Positions 1-5,662 are shown, counted from the stretch's first letter. The stretch: 5,789 nt of DNA from Clostridium sp. (GCA_023664325.1 JAMPFS010000097.1:1-5789); one strand, 5' to 3'. Notes: a model not told the origin generated them from the letters alone. Made by a program: numbers and translations.

Positions 1-25
1 ATTCATTTTTATAATCTTTTCTCAT
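1..25 (-). CDS. Start of a minus-strand gene running off the left edge (partial)
   Basis: Read on the minus strand, an ATG at 25-23 opens a frame that stays open to the window edge and encodes MRKDYKNE. A purine-rich AAAGGA (plus positions 35-40) lies nine bases before the ATG, an acceptable ribosome binding site. Eight residues are too few to assign a family, and the start could be a chance match. If real, the gene is divergent from the transporter operon and its promoter would lie in or next to the inverted-repeat element at 92-269. Confidence 0.45.
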
Positions 26-91
26 ACTTGTATGTCCTTTCTGTGTCGTTCTGTACTAAGCAATTGTAAAAATTTTAATTTCTAAAATGTA

Positions 92-269
92 GTTGTGCAA
101 TGTAAACAATATCATAAGTAAGGTACTTAGGTGCCGTATTTTGGCACCTTATGTACCACTACGAGCGACAAGCAGCGCAATGCCTGAATACTTAGCGAAG
201 CTTTACTGAGCTTAGTAGAAAGGTATGCCCTGGCTCGTGCCAACGTTGATATTGTTTACATTGCACAAC
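92..269. repeat. 178-base element bounded by a perfect 23-base inverted repeat, internally folded
   Basis: Positions 92-114 and 247-269 are exact reverse complements (23 of 23); the arm begins GTTGTGCAATG. The 132-base interior folds into two arms. Arm one is 122-157: GGTAC and AGGTGCC pair with GGCACCT and GTACC around a 7-base loop. Arm two runs about 161-238: ACGAGC (161-166) pairs with GCTCGT (233-238), ATGCCT (180-185) with AGGTAT (221-226, one wobble), and 189-196 with 210-217 (one mismatch). The whole can form a three-way junction. No open frame explains it. A 4-base ATGT occurs just outside each end (87-90 and 272-275), a possible but weak target duplication. It may be a miniature mobile element or a structured RNA; no transposase is present. 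Confidence 0.75.
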
Positions 270-581
270 GGATGTTCGCAAAGGCAGAGTTTCGCAATTG
301 CATACCATAATTAAAATAATCTGTTCGTAAAATAAAATTGTTTTCAATATAAAATATGGGATCAAAAATGATACAATTTACCATGAAAATTTAGACATGA
401 TCTGCCTGCGGTCATAAGCAATGTATGACAAACCATTCTGCCATTGGGCAGAAAAATAAATTGTATAGAATATACGCAAAAATGATACGATTAAACATAT
501 AATAGCATAAAACAGGAGAATTGTACAGCGTATTTTTCCGGTTTTGTCATTTACACGCATATTTAGCCTTGATGTGGCTTT
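270..581. other. AT-rich gap with minor repeats and nothing decisive
   Basis: No gene is visible. Minor structures are one GCAATTGC palindrome at 294-301, a perfect 7-base hairpin (TTCTGCC at 436-442 with GGCAGAA at 447-453, loop ATTG), and a near-identical 15-base direct repeat AAAAATGATAC(A/G)ATT at 364-378 and 478-492. A TATAAT at 498-503 lacks a matching -35 box. The hairpin has no T-run on either side, so it is not a standard terminator. Confidence 0.5.
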
Positions 582-609
582 GCAATTGCGGATTATTATG
601 ATACAATAA

Positions 610-672
610 ATCCAGCAAGCAACCAACTATCGTGGCTGCTTGCAGACAAAGATAGTTGGTTATTTGCTGGAT
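610..672. repeat. Long hairpin with an alternative, mutually exclusive fold
   Basis: Positions 610-631 pair with 651-672 over 22 positions with one mismatch (C620/A662) and one wobble (G619/T663), leaving a 19-base loop at 632-650. The left arm can instead pair locally: GCAAGCA (615-621) is the exact reverse complement of TGCTTGC (637-643), and CCA (623-625) can pair with TGG (633-635). The two folds use the same bases and exclude each other. No T-run follows, so this is not a simple terminator. It could act as a leader RNA switch or be a palindromic intergenic repeat. Confidence 0.65.
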
Positions 673-719
673 AAACAAACATGAGCTTGCAGGACGATAG
701 TCCGGAAAGCGAATGGTTG

Positions 720-779
720 TGGGGCAATTGCATAAGCACGTAGTGCGGCAATTGCAGATTATATAATACAATAACCCCA
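720..779. repeat. Nested palindromes just upstream of the transporter
   Basis: GCAATTGC at 724-731 and GCAATTGC at 748-755 are each self-complementary and can pair with each other, with GCAC (736-739) and GTGC (743-746) as an inner stem around GTA. An outer TGGGG (720-724) can pair with CCCCA (775-779), overlapping the inner stem by one base. The structure covers the region where the operon's promoter should lie. Confidence 0.5.
762..767 (+). promoter_or_regulatory. Possible -10 box for the transporter operon
   Basis: A perfect TATAAT lies 40 bases before the chosen start codon. No good -35 box is found at 16-18 bases spacing (CGTAGT at 17), and there is no TG extension. The operon needs a promoter nearby, but this one may be a chance hit in an AT-rich repeat. 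Confidence 0.3.
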
Positions 780-795
780 ATAAGTGCATTATATT

Positions 796-801
796 AAGGA
801 A
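796..801 (+). promoter_or_regulatory. Ribosome binding site that selects the ATG at 808
   Basis: AAGGAA at 796-801 is six bases before the ATG at 808. It lies inside the reading frame opened by the upstream GTG (784) and directly touches the ATG at 802, so 808 is the start it best serves. Confidence 0.6.
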
Positions 802-807
802 ATGAAT

Positions 808-1932
808 ATGAAAAAGTCTACCAAATATTTAAAAATATTATGCAATTTTATAGCAATGCTGCTGATTCTTTTTGGTGTGTTCTATGTACTTCCGAGGGCA
901 GTCATCTATTTTATGCCATTTGTTGTGGGATTTATCATTGCGCGGATTGCGAATCCGGTCATCCGCTTTTTGGAAAAACGGATTAAAATAAAGCGTAAAT
1001 ATGGCTTTGTTCTGATGATCGTACTGGTGATTGCGGGAATCGTTCTGCTCTGTAACGGTGTGATTTCGTTGCTCTGGCAGGGGCTTCAAAGCTTTTCTGC
1101 CTATCTGCCGACGATGTATAAGAATGCCGAGGAGGAGATTGGCAATGCAGCGAACAGTCTCGAGCAGATGTTAAATGGACTGCCGTTTTTAGAAGGTTTG
1201 GATTTTGATAAATATGAAACCATCCTTAAGGATTTCTTTGAAAGCCTGGTGACAGATTCCGGTGAAAATACTGCGGATACATTGGGAACGGTTGCAAAAA
1301 GCATACCAAATATTTTTGTCAGTGTCATTATGGGACTGCTTGCCACCTATTTTTTTATTGTGGACAGAGAAAAACTGCTCCATTTTGTCAAGACACATGT
1401 ACCGCAGACCTTCCAGAATAAATGTAAAATGATGTATAGTCAGATTATAGGTGCTGTGGGCGGTTATTTTAAGGCGCAGTTTCAGATTATGTTTGTGATT
1501 TATGTGATTTTAGTCATAGGTCTGATGATTTTAGGCGTGGATTATGCATGGCTGATTGGATTTGGGATCGCATTTCTTGACATGCTGCCGGTATTTGGTA
1601 CCGGCACAGCGCTTTGTCCGTGGGCAGTGGTAAAGTTGTTTGCCGGTGATTACATGGTGGCGTTAGGGATGATGGCGCTTTATGGAATCTGCCTTGTGGT
1701 GCATCAGATTTTACAGCCCAAGCTTGTGGGGGATTCCGTTGGCATGGATCCATTTGCTACCCTGTTTTTTATGTATATCGGTTACCGGGTAAGCAATGTG
1801 CTTGGCATGATTATTGCGATACCGGTGGGGATGATTTTAATCAATTTTTACAAGGCGGGTGCTTTTGATACGCTTTTGTGGTGTGTGAAAGAAGTCGTCA
1901 GTGATTTTAACGAATTTCGGAAGGTTAAGTAA
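808..1932 (+). CDS. AI-2E family (YtvI-like) integral membrane transporter
   Basis: A 374-residue polytopic membrane protein of the AI-2E/PerM/YtvI family, whose members export or exchange small solutes; substrates are known for few of them, and autoinducer-2 is only the name-giver. Visible hydrophobic segments lie near residues 8-28, 31-48, 65-90, 166-186, 226-246, 247-272, 281-300 and 314-346, with a soluble, acidic stretch at about 95-160 between the third and fourth, as is usual here. Family hallmarks are the FLDMLPVFGTGTALCPWA stretch (256-273) and QPKLVGDSVGMDP (303-315). The length fits the family, and the match is closest in character to YtvI, a Firmicute membrane protein linked to sporulation. 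I chose ATG 808 because of its AAGGAA spacing; GTG 784 would add eight residues. It is first in a likely operon, 36 bases ahead of the LarC-domain gene. Substrate unknown. Confidence 0.88.
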   Translation: MKKSTKYLKILCNFIAMLLILFGVFYVLPRAVIYFMPFVVGFIIARIANPVIRFLEKRIKIKRKYGFVLMIVLVIAGIVLLCNGVISLLWQGLQSFSAYLPTMYKNAEEEIGNAANSLEQMLNGLPFLEGLDFDKYETILKDFFESLVTDSGENTADTLGTVAKSIPNIFVSVIMGLLATYFFIVDREKLLHFVKTHVPQTFQNKCKMMYSQIIGAVGGYFKAQFQIMFVIYVILVIGLMILGVDYAWLIGFGIAFLDMLPVFGTGTALCPWAVVKLFAGDYMVALGMMALYGICLVVHQILQPKLVGDSVGMDPFATLFFMYIGYRVSNVLGMIIAIPVGMILINFYKAGAFDTLLWCVKEVVSDFNEFRKVK

Positions 1933-1954
1933 GGAACGGGCAGATAAAACAGAC

Positions 1955-1960
1955 AGGAGG
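1955..1960 (+). promoter_or_regulatory. Strong ribosome binding site deciding a GTG start
   Basis: AGGAGG at 1955-1960 stands eight bases before the GTG at 1969. No ATG lies in this frame near the conserved domain start, so this site supports GTG initiation. Confidence 0.8.
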
Positions 1961-1968
1961 TTGCTACT

Positions 1969-2439
1969 GTGCAGGGCGATAAGAGGGATTGGATTTTGGC
2001 AGAGGAAGAGGATGAGGTGTTAGAGCTTCAGTGCAATTTGGACGATATGCCGCCGGAGGAGCTGGCATATGCAATGGAACGGTTATTGGATGCGGGAGCG
2101 CTTGATGTGTATACGGTGCCGATTGGAATGAAAAAATCGCGGACAGGGATTATGCTTTCGGTTCTTTGCAGGCAGGAACAAAAGAAAGAGATGGCACGGC
2201 TTATTTTTCAACATACAACTACGATCGGCATCCGGGAATATGTCTGTAACCGGATGATTCTGAAACGGCAGGAAGAGGTTTTGGAGACGGAATATGGCAC
2301 GGTCAGAGTCAAAAAGACCTATGGTTACGGTGTCGAGAAAGAGAAAATCGAGTATGAAGATTTGAAGGAAATTGCAAACCGTACGGGAAAGCCTGTCAGG
2401 GAAATCCGCAACAGTGTGCAGGCAAATAAGAAACTGTAG
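1969..2439 (+). CDS. larC2: LarC C-terminal domain protein (nickel-insertion, LarC2-like), standalone
   Basis: A 156-residue protein matching only the C-terminal part of LarC (former DUF111). LarC is the CTP-dependent enzyme that inserts nickel into the pyridinium bis-thiocarboxylate precursor to complete the nickel-pincer cofactor of lactate racemase and related isomerases. Visible family signatures are LQCNLDDMPPEELAYAMERL (20-39), then DAGALDVYTVPIGMKKSRTG (41-60) and IMLSVLC (61-67), followed by TTTIGIRE (83-90) and KIEYEDLKEIANRTGKP (126-142). In Lactobacillus plantarum, LarC is made from two frames, larC1 and larC2, joined by a programmed frameshift. Here the sequence directly upstream is the transporter gene, with no LarC1-like coding DNA. 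The gene is therefore complete but lacks the N-terminal partner domain locally. The GTG start has a strong AGGAGG. It lies 24 bases before the helicase gene. Family is confident; nickel function in this organism is inferred. Confidence 0.85.
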   Translation: MQGDKRDWILAEEEDEVLELQCNLDDMPPEELAYAMERLLDAGALDVYTVPIGMKKSRTGIMLSVLCRQEQKKEMARLIFQHTTTIGIREYVCNRMILKRQEEVLETEYGTVRVKKTYGYGVEKEKIEYEDLKEIANRTGKPVREIRNSVQANKKL

Positions 2440-2463
2440 ATAGAATACCAATAGGAGAAAGAG

Positions 2464-4602
2464 ATGACAGATACCTTAGAAGGCTTAAATGAAGAACAGA
2501 TAGCGGCTGTGACGGCAACAGAAGGGTATGTAAGGGTGATTGCGGGGGCAGGCAGCGGGAAGACAAAGGCGCTGACACACCGGTATGTATATCTTGTCAA
2601 TGATGTGGGAATTGCAACAGCAAATATTTTATGTGTTACTTTTACGAATAAAGCGGCGAATGAGATGAAAAAGCGCATCCGCAATATGATTGGCGATCAG
2701 GATACAGGCATGGTCTGCACGTTTCACGGTTTTTGTGTGCAGCTTTTAAGGGAGGATATTCACACGATGAATTATCCGGATGGCTTTCTCGTGCTGGATA
2801 CGGAAGATGTGGATGCCATGCTGCGGAACGTTTACGAGCAGGCAAAAATTGATTCCAGGCAGTATACCTATGATATGGCGCTTGGCATGATTGGAAACCG
2901 CAAAGCAAAGCTTGAGCATATTCCGGTTGTTTTGAAGATGGACATGACGTCTCTGCGGGAGAAATATTTAACTTCCGCCAAACAGGAAGACCGCATTTTC
3001 TATGGATACCTTTACGAGCAAAAAAAGAGTTTTGCCCTGGATTATGATGACCTGATGACCTTTGCCTTTTATATTTTGCAGAATTTTGAAGAAAAGCGGG
3101 TAAAATGGCAGCAGCGGATGCAATACGTCATGGTGGATGAGTTCCAGGATGTATCCGGCATGCAGTATGAAATGGCGGAATTACTCAGCAGTTACCATAA
3201 GAATCTGTTTATTGTGGGAGATCCGGATCAGACGATTTATACATGGCGGGGGGCAAGGATAGAGTACATTCTTAACTTTGATAAAATCCATAAGGAGTGC
3301 ATTACGGTTATCATGGATAAAAATTACCGTTCTTCTGCGGATATATTGAATGCATCCAATTCCCTGATTGAAAAGAATGAACAGAGGATAAAGAAGGATT
3401 TAAAAGCGGTAAAAGGCGCAAATGTTCCGGTCGTGTATAACCATGCCAAAACCACGAAAGAGGAGGCAGACTGGATTGTGGGGCAGATTAACCTGCTGCG
3501 GCAAAATGGCAGAAATTATAATGACGTCACGGTTTTATACCGTTCCCATTTTGTGTCCAGAAGTATGGAAGAAGCATTTTTAAAGGCAAAAATCCCTTAT
3601 GTGATATATAGTGGAGTCGGGTTTTACAACCGCAAAGAGATTAAGGATGCGATAAGTTATCTGCGGATGCTGGTTTTTGAGGATGACCTGTCTTTTAAGC
3701 GGATTATTAATGTTCCGAGAAGAAATGTCGGAAAAAAGCGCATGGAGCTTTTGGAAGAGTATGCTGTAAACCATCAATGCAAATTGTATGAGGCGCTGTT
3801 GGAGAATCAGGAGCATCCCCTTATGAAAAGCAGTGATGCCGGTAAGTTTATCCGGCTGATAGAGGGTTATAAGCAATCTTTTGCCCTCTATAAGCTGACA
3901 GATCTGTTCTCAGCGCTGATGAATGAAAGCGGTTATGAGGCGATGCTCCGGCTTTCCGGAGAGAATGGCAGGCTGGATAATCTGGCAGAGCTGAAACAGT
4001 CCATATTTCATTATGAGAATGATGCCGGAGAGGAGACTTCACTGGCAGATTATTTGCAAAGTGTATCATTGTTCACCGGCATGGACAGGGAGGAAAAGCA
4101 GGATGCAGTGAAAATGATGACGATTCATACTGCAAAAGGACTGGAATTTCCCTATGTCTTTATCTGTGGCATGAATGAGGGGATTTTTCCGAGCAAGCAT
4201 GTGGATTCCAAAGACAAGCTAGAGGAGGAGCGGCGTCTTGCCTATGTGGCATATACAAGGGCAGAGAGGGCATTGTTCTTAAGTGATGCAGAGGGAACCA
4301 ATTTTGATGGTTCCTACCGGTATCCTTCGAGGTTTATCTTTAATACAGATAAGATGTATTTAAGCTATACGGTGGAGTTAGAACAGCGTTTAGTGGATTC
4401 GGCATCCCAATTTATTAAGGCAAGCGAGCAGCGTATGAGCGGTGAAATGCCAAAGCAGCGCATGGTGGGTGAGAAGGTTGTCCACAGTCTTTTTGGAGAG
4501 GGTACGGTCTTAGAAGTAAATGAACAGGAAAAATATTATGTGATCCAGTTTGCGCAGATGGCAACGCCACGGAATATCAGTTTTCGGGTTACGCTGGAGT
4601 GA
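2464..4602 (+). CDS. UvrD/PcrA-type ATP-dependent 3'-5' DNA helicase
   Basis: A 712-residue superfamily 1A helicase that unwinds DNA using ATP, acting in repair, replication restart or removal of protein blocks. All core motifs are visible in order: Q motif LNEEQ (8-12), Walker A GAGSGKT (28-34), motif Ia VTFTNKAANEM (58-68), TFHGF (86-90), Walker B VDEFQD (224-229, with Phe where DEYQD is also common), motif III GDPDQTIYTWRGA (252-264), motif IV NYRSS (287-291), motif V TIHTAKGLEF (553-562), and motif VI EEERRLAYVAYTRAERAL (587-604). Near the C-terminus, GEKVVHSLFGEGTVLEV (669-685) matches the PcrA tail domain that contacts RNA polymerase. The length is close to that of PcrA (about 720-740). 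AGGAGA at 2453-2458 supports the ATG. It is last in the operon. A second, canonical PcrA may exist elsewhere in the genome, so no symbol is given. Confidence 0.93.
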   Translation: MTDTLEGLNEEQIAAVTATEGYVRVIAGAGSGKTKALTHRYVYLVNDVGIATANILCVTFTNKAANEMKKRIRNMIGDQDTGMVCTFHGFCVQLLREDIHTMNYPDGFLVLDTEDVDAMLRNVYEQAKIDSRQYTYDMALGMIGNRKAKLEHIPVVLKMDMTSLREKYLTSAKQEDRIFYGYLYEQKKSFALDYDDLMTFAFYILQNFEEKRVKWQQRMQYVMVDEFQDVSGMQYEMAELLSSYHKNLFIVGDPDQTIYTWRGARIEYILNFDKIHKECITVIMDKNYRSSADILNASNSLIEKNEQRIKKDLKAVKGANVPVVYNHAKTTKEEADWIVGQINLLRQNGRNYNDVTVLYRSHFVSRSMEEAFLKAKIPYVIYSGVGFYNRKEIKDAISYLRMLVFEDDLSFKRIINVPRRNVGKKRMELLEEYAVNHQCKLYEALLENQEHPLMKSSDAGKFIRLIEGYKQSFALYKLTDLFSALMNESGYEAMLRLSGENGRLDNLAELKQSIFHYENDAGEETSLADYLQSVSLFTGMDREEKQDAVKMMTIHTAKGLEFPYVFICGMNEGIFPSKHVDSKDKLEEERRLAYVAYTRAERALFLSDAEGTNFDGSYRYPSRFIFNTDKMYLSYTVELEQRLVDSASQFIKASEQRMSGEMPKQRMVGEKVVHSLFGEGTVLEVNEQEKYYVIQFAQMATPRNISFRVTLE

Positions 4603-4663
4603 CGGGCATCCTGTGCGAAGCCGGAAACTGGCAGAATCACACAAAAATGTGTCATTTATAGGT

Positions 4664-4727
4664 AAAATTCACAATAACAGGGGAGGCAAAGCCGGTTGCG
4701 GCACGGTTCTTTTGTGAATTTTCACAA
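4664..4727. promoter_or_regulatory. Overlapping inverted repeat and 16-base palindrome upstream of the HPr-like gene
   Basis: AAAATTCACAA (4664-4674) is the exact reverse complement of TTGTGAATTTT (4712-4722), enclosing 37 bases that contain a small GCCG-GTTG-CGGC hairpin (4691-4702). The right arm also begins the perfect palindrome TTGTGAATTTTCACAA (4712-4727). The middle segment can therefore pair either upstream or downstream, not both. As RNA, the outer stem ends in only four U, so it is at best a weak terminator for the helicase. As DNA, the palindrome looks like a dimeric-repressor operator; it lies 45 bases before the -10 box at 4773. Confidence 0.55.
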
Positions 4728-4769
4728 CAAAAAAGCAAAAAATAAGAAATATTCATGCATTTTAAGCCT

Positions 4770-4778
4770 TGCTATTAT
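4770..4778 (+). promoter_or_regulatory. Extended -10 promoter of the HPr-like gene
   Basis: TGCTATTAT at 4770-4778 is a TGN-extended -10 box (TATTAT, one mismatch to consensus). No clear -35 box is present (TATTCA at 17 bases spacing), which extended -10 promoters tolerate. Transcription would begin near 4785, giving a leader of about 48 bases. Confidence 0.55.
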
Positions 4779-4832
4779 GTTAACAAGAAAGTATCATAAG
4801 GAAGAAATTAGAAAAAGAATTGAGGTGACAAT

Positions 4833-5063
4833 ATGCAGGAATTACAGGTATCACTTAATACAATTGATAAGGTGAAGTCATTTGTCGATAAGATTTCTGA
4901 GATGAATGGAGAATTTAACTTAGTGGCAGGAAGATATGTAATTGATGCAAAGTCCATTATGGGTATTTTTTCTTTAGATATTTCAAAGCCGCTTTTGTTA
5001 CAGGTTCAGAACATAGAAGATCAGGATGTATTTGACGAAATGATTGCAGAATATGCATTGTAA
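4833..5063 (+). CDS. HPr-like protein lacking the active-site histidine
   Basis: A 76-residue cytoplasmic protein of the HPr fold. HPr carries phosphate on His15 in the sugar phosphotransferase system and is regulated at Ser46 by HPr kinase. The Ser46 region is clear: RYVIDAKSIMGIFSLDIS (34-51) aligns with the HPr segment around AKSIMG, placing the equivalent serine at residue 41. The His15 loop (G-I-H-A-R-P in typical HPr) is absent; the matching region reads NTIDKVKSF (9-17), has no histidine, and is a few residues shorter. It therefore cannot relay phosphate in the usual way and may be regulatory, like Crh of Bacillus, which also lacks His15. GAGGTGA at 4822-4828 supports the ATG. It is a single-gene unit with its own promoter and terminator. 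Fold assignment is confident; role is inferred. Confidence 0.82.
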   Translation: MQELQVSLNTIDKVKSFVDKISEMNGEFNLVAGRYVIDAKSIMGIFSLDISKPLLLQVQNIEDQDVFDEMIAEYAL

Positions 5064-5077
5064 TTGTACATAGGATG

Positions 5078-5122
5078 AAAAAGGTCTGCCGCATGATGAG
5101 TTTCGTGCGGCAGACCTTTTTT
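5078..5122. terminator. Strong bidirectional intrinsic terminator
   Basis: A perfect 16-base stem (5078-5093 with 5106-5121; GC core GGTCTGCCGCA) can be extended by three pairs to leave a 6-base loop (5097-5102). It is followed on the plus strand by six T (5117-5122) and on the minus strand by five T, the complement of 5078-5082. It sits 14 bases after the HPr-like stop and about 70 bases past the end of the convergent repressor gene, so it can end both transcripts. Confidence 0.92.
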
Positions 5123-5127
5123 GCGTA

Positions 5128-5177
5128 TCGGTATCTCATGGAAAGTATTTCCATTGATGATTTTGTCGGTATCTCAT
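5128..5177. repeat. 12-base direct repeat flanking a small hairpin
   Basis: TCGGTATCTCAT occurs at 5128-5139 and 5166-5177. Between them, ATGGAAA (5138-5144) pairs perfectly with TTTCCAT (5148-5154) around GTA. This lies in the 3' untranslated part of the repressor transcript, just before the terminator. There is no T-run, so it is not itself a terminator. Confidence 0.5.
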
Positions 5178-5191
5178 TGGCAGCGTTTCCG

Positions 5192-5560
5192 TCAACCGTT
5201 TTCATTGACATATTTTTTGATTACCTCAAAGCTTTCTTTGCTTATGACGTGCTCGATGCGGCAGGCGTCTTCGGTTGCGATTTCTGCCGGAACTCCCAGT
5301 TTTATGAGCCAGTCCGATAGAAATTCGTGGCGTTCATATATCATTTCTGCAATTTCTCTGCCGGAATCTGTTAAATATATGAAACCTGCGTCAGTTACCG
5401 TGATGTGTCCGGCTTGCCGGAGCTTCTTCATGGCAATGCTGATGCTGGACTTTTTAAACCCTAATTCGTTGGCAATGTCAACCGAACGGACAACCGGCAA
5501 AGTTCTGCTTAATATAAGTATCGTTTCTAAATAATTTTCTGAGGATTCGTTTGTGGTCAT
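5192..5560 (-). CDS. DtxR/MntR-family metal-dependent transcriptional repressor
   Basis: A 122-residue DNA-binding protein that senses Mn(II) or Fe(II) and represses metal uptake genes when metal is plentiful. The N-terminal winged helix-turn-helix spans about residues 6-66, with VDIANELGFKKSSISIAMKK (27-46) as the recognition unit. The dimerisation and metal domain follows. Likely ligands are E12, H78, and the cluster DACRIEH (98-104) with C100, E103 and H104, which resembles the DtxR E-A-C-R-W-E-H pattern more than MntR's V-E-G-I-E-H-H. N9 replaces the aspartate (D8) of Bacillus MntR. The short length, without the SH3-like third domain, fits MntR-size members. AGGAGA (plus 5567-5572) lies six bases before the ATG. 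The gene converges with the HPr-like gene and diverges from an unseen gene on the right. Whether it senses Fe or Mn is not decided by sequence. Confidence 0.9.
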   Translation of the reverse strand: MTTNESSENYLETILILSRTLPVVRSVDIANELGFKKSSISIAMKKLRQAGHITVTDAGFIYLTDSGREIAEMIYERHEFLSDWLIKLGVPAEIATEDACRIEHVISKESFEVIKKYVNENG

Positions 5561-5592
5561 GGTTATTCTCCTATTTCTATTCTGGAATTGAA

Positions 5593-5609
5593 ATTAGTAT
5601 AAATATAAC
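5593..5609. promoter_or_regulatory. Possible operator at the repressor's own promoter
   Basis: ATTAGTATAAATATAAC contains TTAGTATAA (5594-5602), the same 9-mer that appears inverted in the operator-like site at 5679-5694. It overlaps the -10 box and start point of the repressor promoter, as an autoregulatory site would. The dyad is weak, with only the outer TTA and TAA arms matching. Confidence 0.4.
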
Positions 5610-5630
5610 ATAGGTTTTCCTTTTTGACAA
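5602..5630 (-). promoter_or_regulatory. Promoter of the repressor gene
   Basis: On the minus strand, TTGTCA (plus 5625-5630) and TATATT (plus 5602-5607) are separated by 17 bases, a good sigma-A promoter with one mismatch in each box. Transcription would begin near 5595, leaving a leader of about 35 bases before the ATG. Confidence 0.7.
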
Positions 5631-5662
5631 ACAAAAACATATGAAAAAATAAAAATATGTTC

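Larger units (their letters stand above)
582..774. repeat. Diverged direct repeat, two copies 166 bases apart
   Basis: Copy one (582-609) and copy two (748-774) both read GCAATTGC, one variable base, GATTAT, 3-4 variable bases, then ATACAATAA. The three conserved blocks total 23 identical bases. The second copy sits just upstream of the transporter and contains TATAAT. The copies flank the hairpin at 610-672 and a further GCAATTGC at 724-731. They may be the ends of a decayed insertion or a local duplication. Confidence 0.6.
26..807. other. Long repeat-rich intergenic region without a convincing gene
   Basis: About 780 bases separate the left-edge gene from the transporter. The few open frames here are short, AT-driven, lack ribosome binding sites, and run through palindromes, so I call none of them genes. 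The stretch holds a large inverted-repeat element (92-269), an AT-rich middle part (270-581), and a palindrome-dense right part (582-779). It could contain mobile non-coding elements, an untranslated leader of the downstream operon, or a small RNA. The sequence alone does not decide between these. Confidence 0.7.

Noticed and set aside
92..269. Insertion sequence or CRISPR array
   Set aside because: No transposase frame lies between the inverted repeats, and there are no regularly spaced direct repeats with unique spacers.
436..453. Intrinsic terminator at the 7-base hairpin
   Set aside because: Neither strand has a T-run directly after the stem, and no gene ends nearby.
378..626. Minus-strand open frame of 82 codons with a hydrophobic middle
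   Set aside because: It needs a TTG start without a ribosome binding site, starts inside the 610-672 hairpin, and its composition follows from AT-rich DNA.
681..743. 20-codon plus-strand open frame starting ATGAGCTTG
   Set aside because: No ribosome binding site precedes it and it ends inside a palindrome, so it is more likely chance in a repeat.
547..789. Minus-strand open frame of 80 codons, rich in cysteine
   Set aside because: The cysteines come from the repeated GCAATTGC words. The frame crosses all the palindromes of the region and no family is recognisable.
784..807. GTG start adding eight residues to the transporter
   Set aside because: The AAGGAA that best serves as ribosome binding site lies inside this extension and is spaced correctly for ATG 808.
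2083..2908. Several minus-strand open frames opposite the LarC-domain and helicase genes
   Set aside because: They are antisense frames of strongly supported genes and show no family motif or ribosome binding site.
4712..4727. Rex or CRP binding site
   Set aside because: The half-sites resemble both, but the spacing is TTGTGAA-N2-TTCACAA (Rex usually N4) and TGTGA-N4-TCACA (CRP uses N6), so I leave it as an unassigned palindrome.
5075..5534. Plus-strand open frames opposite the repressor gene
   Set aside because: They run through the terminator stem and antisense to a well-supported DtxR/MntR-family gene with its own promoter and ribosome binding site.
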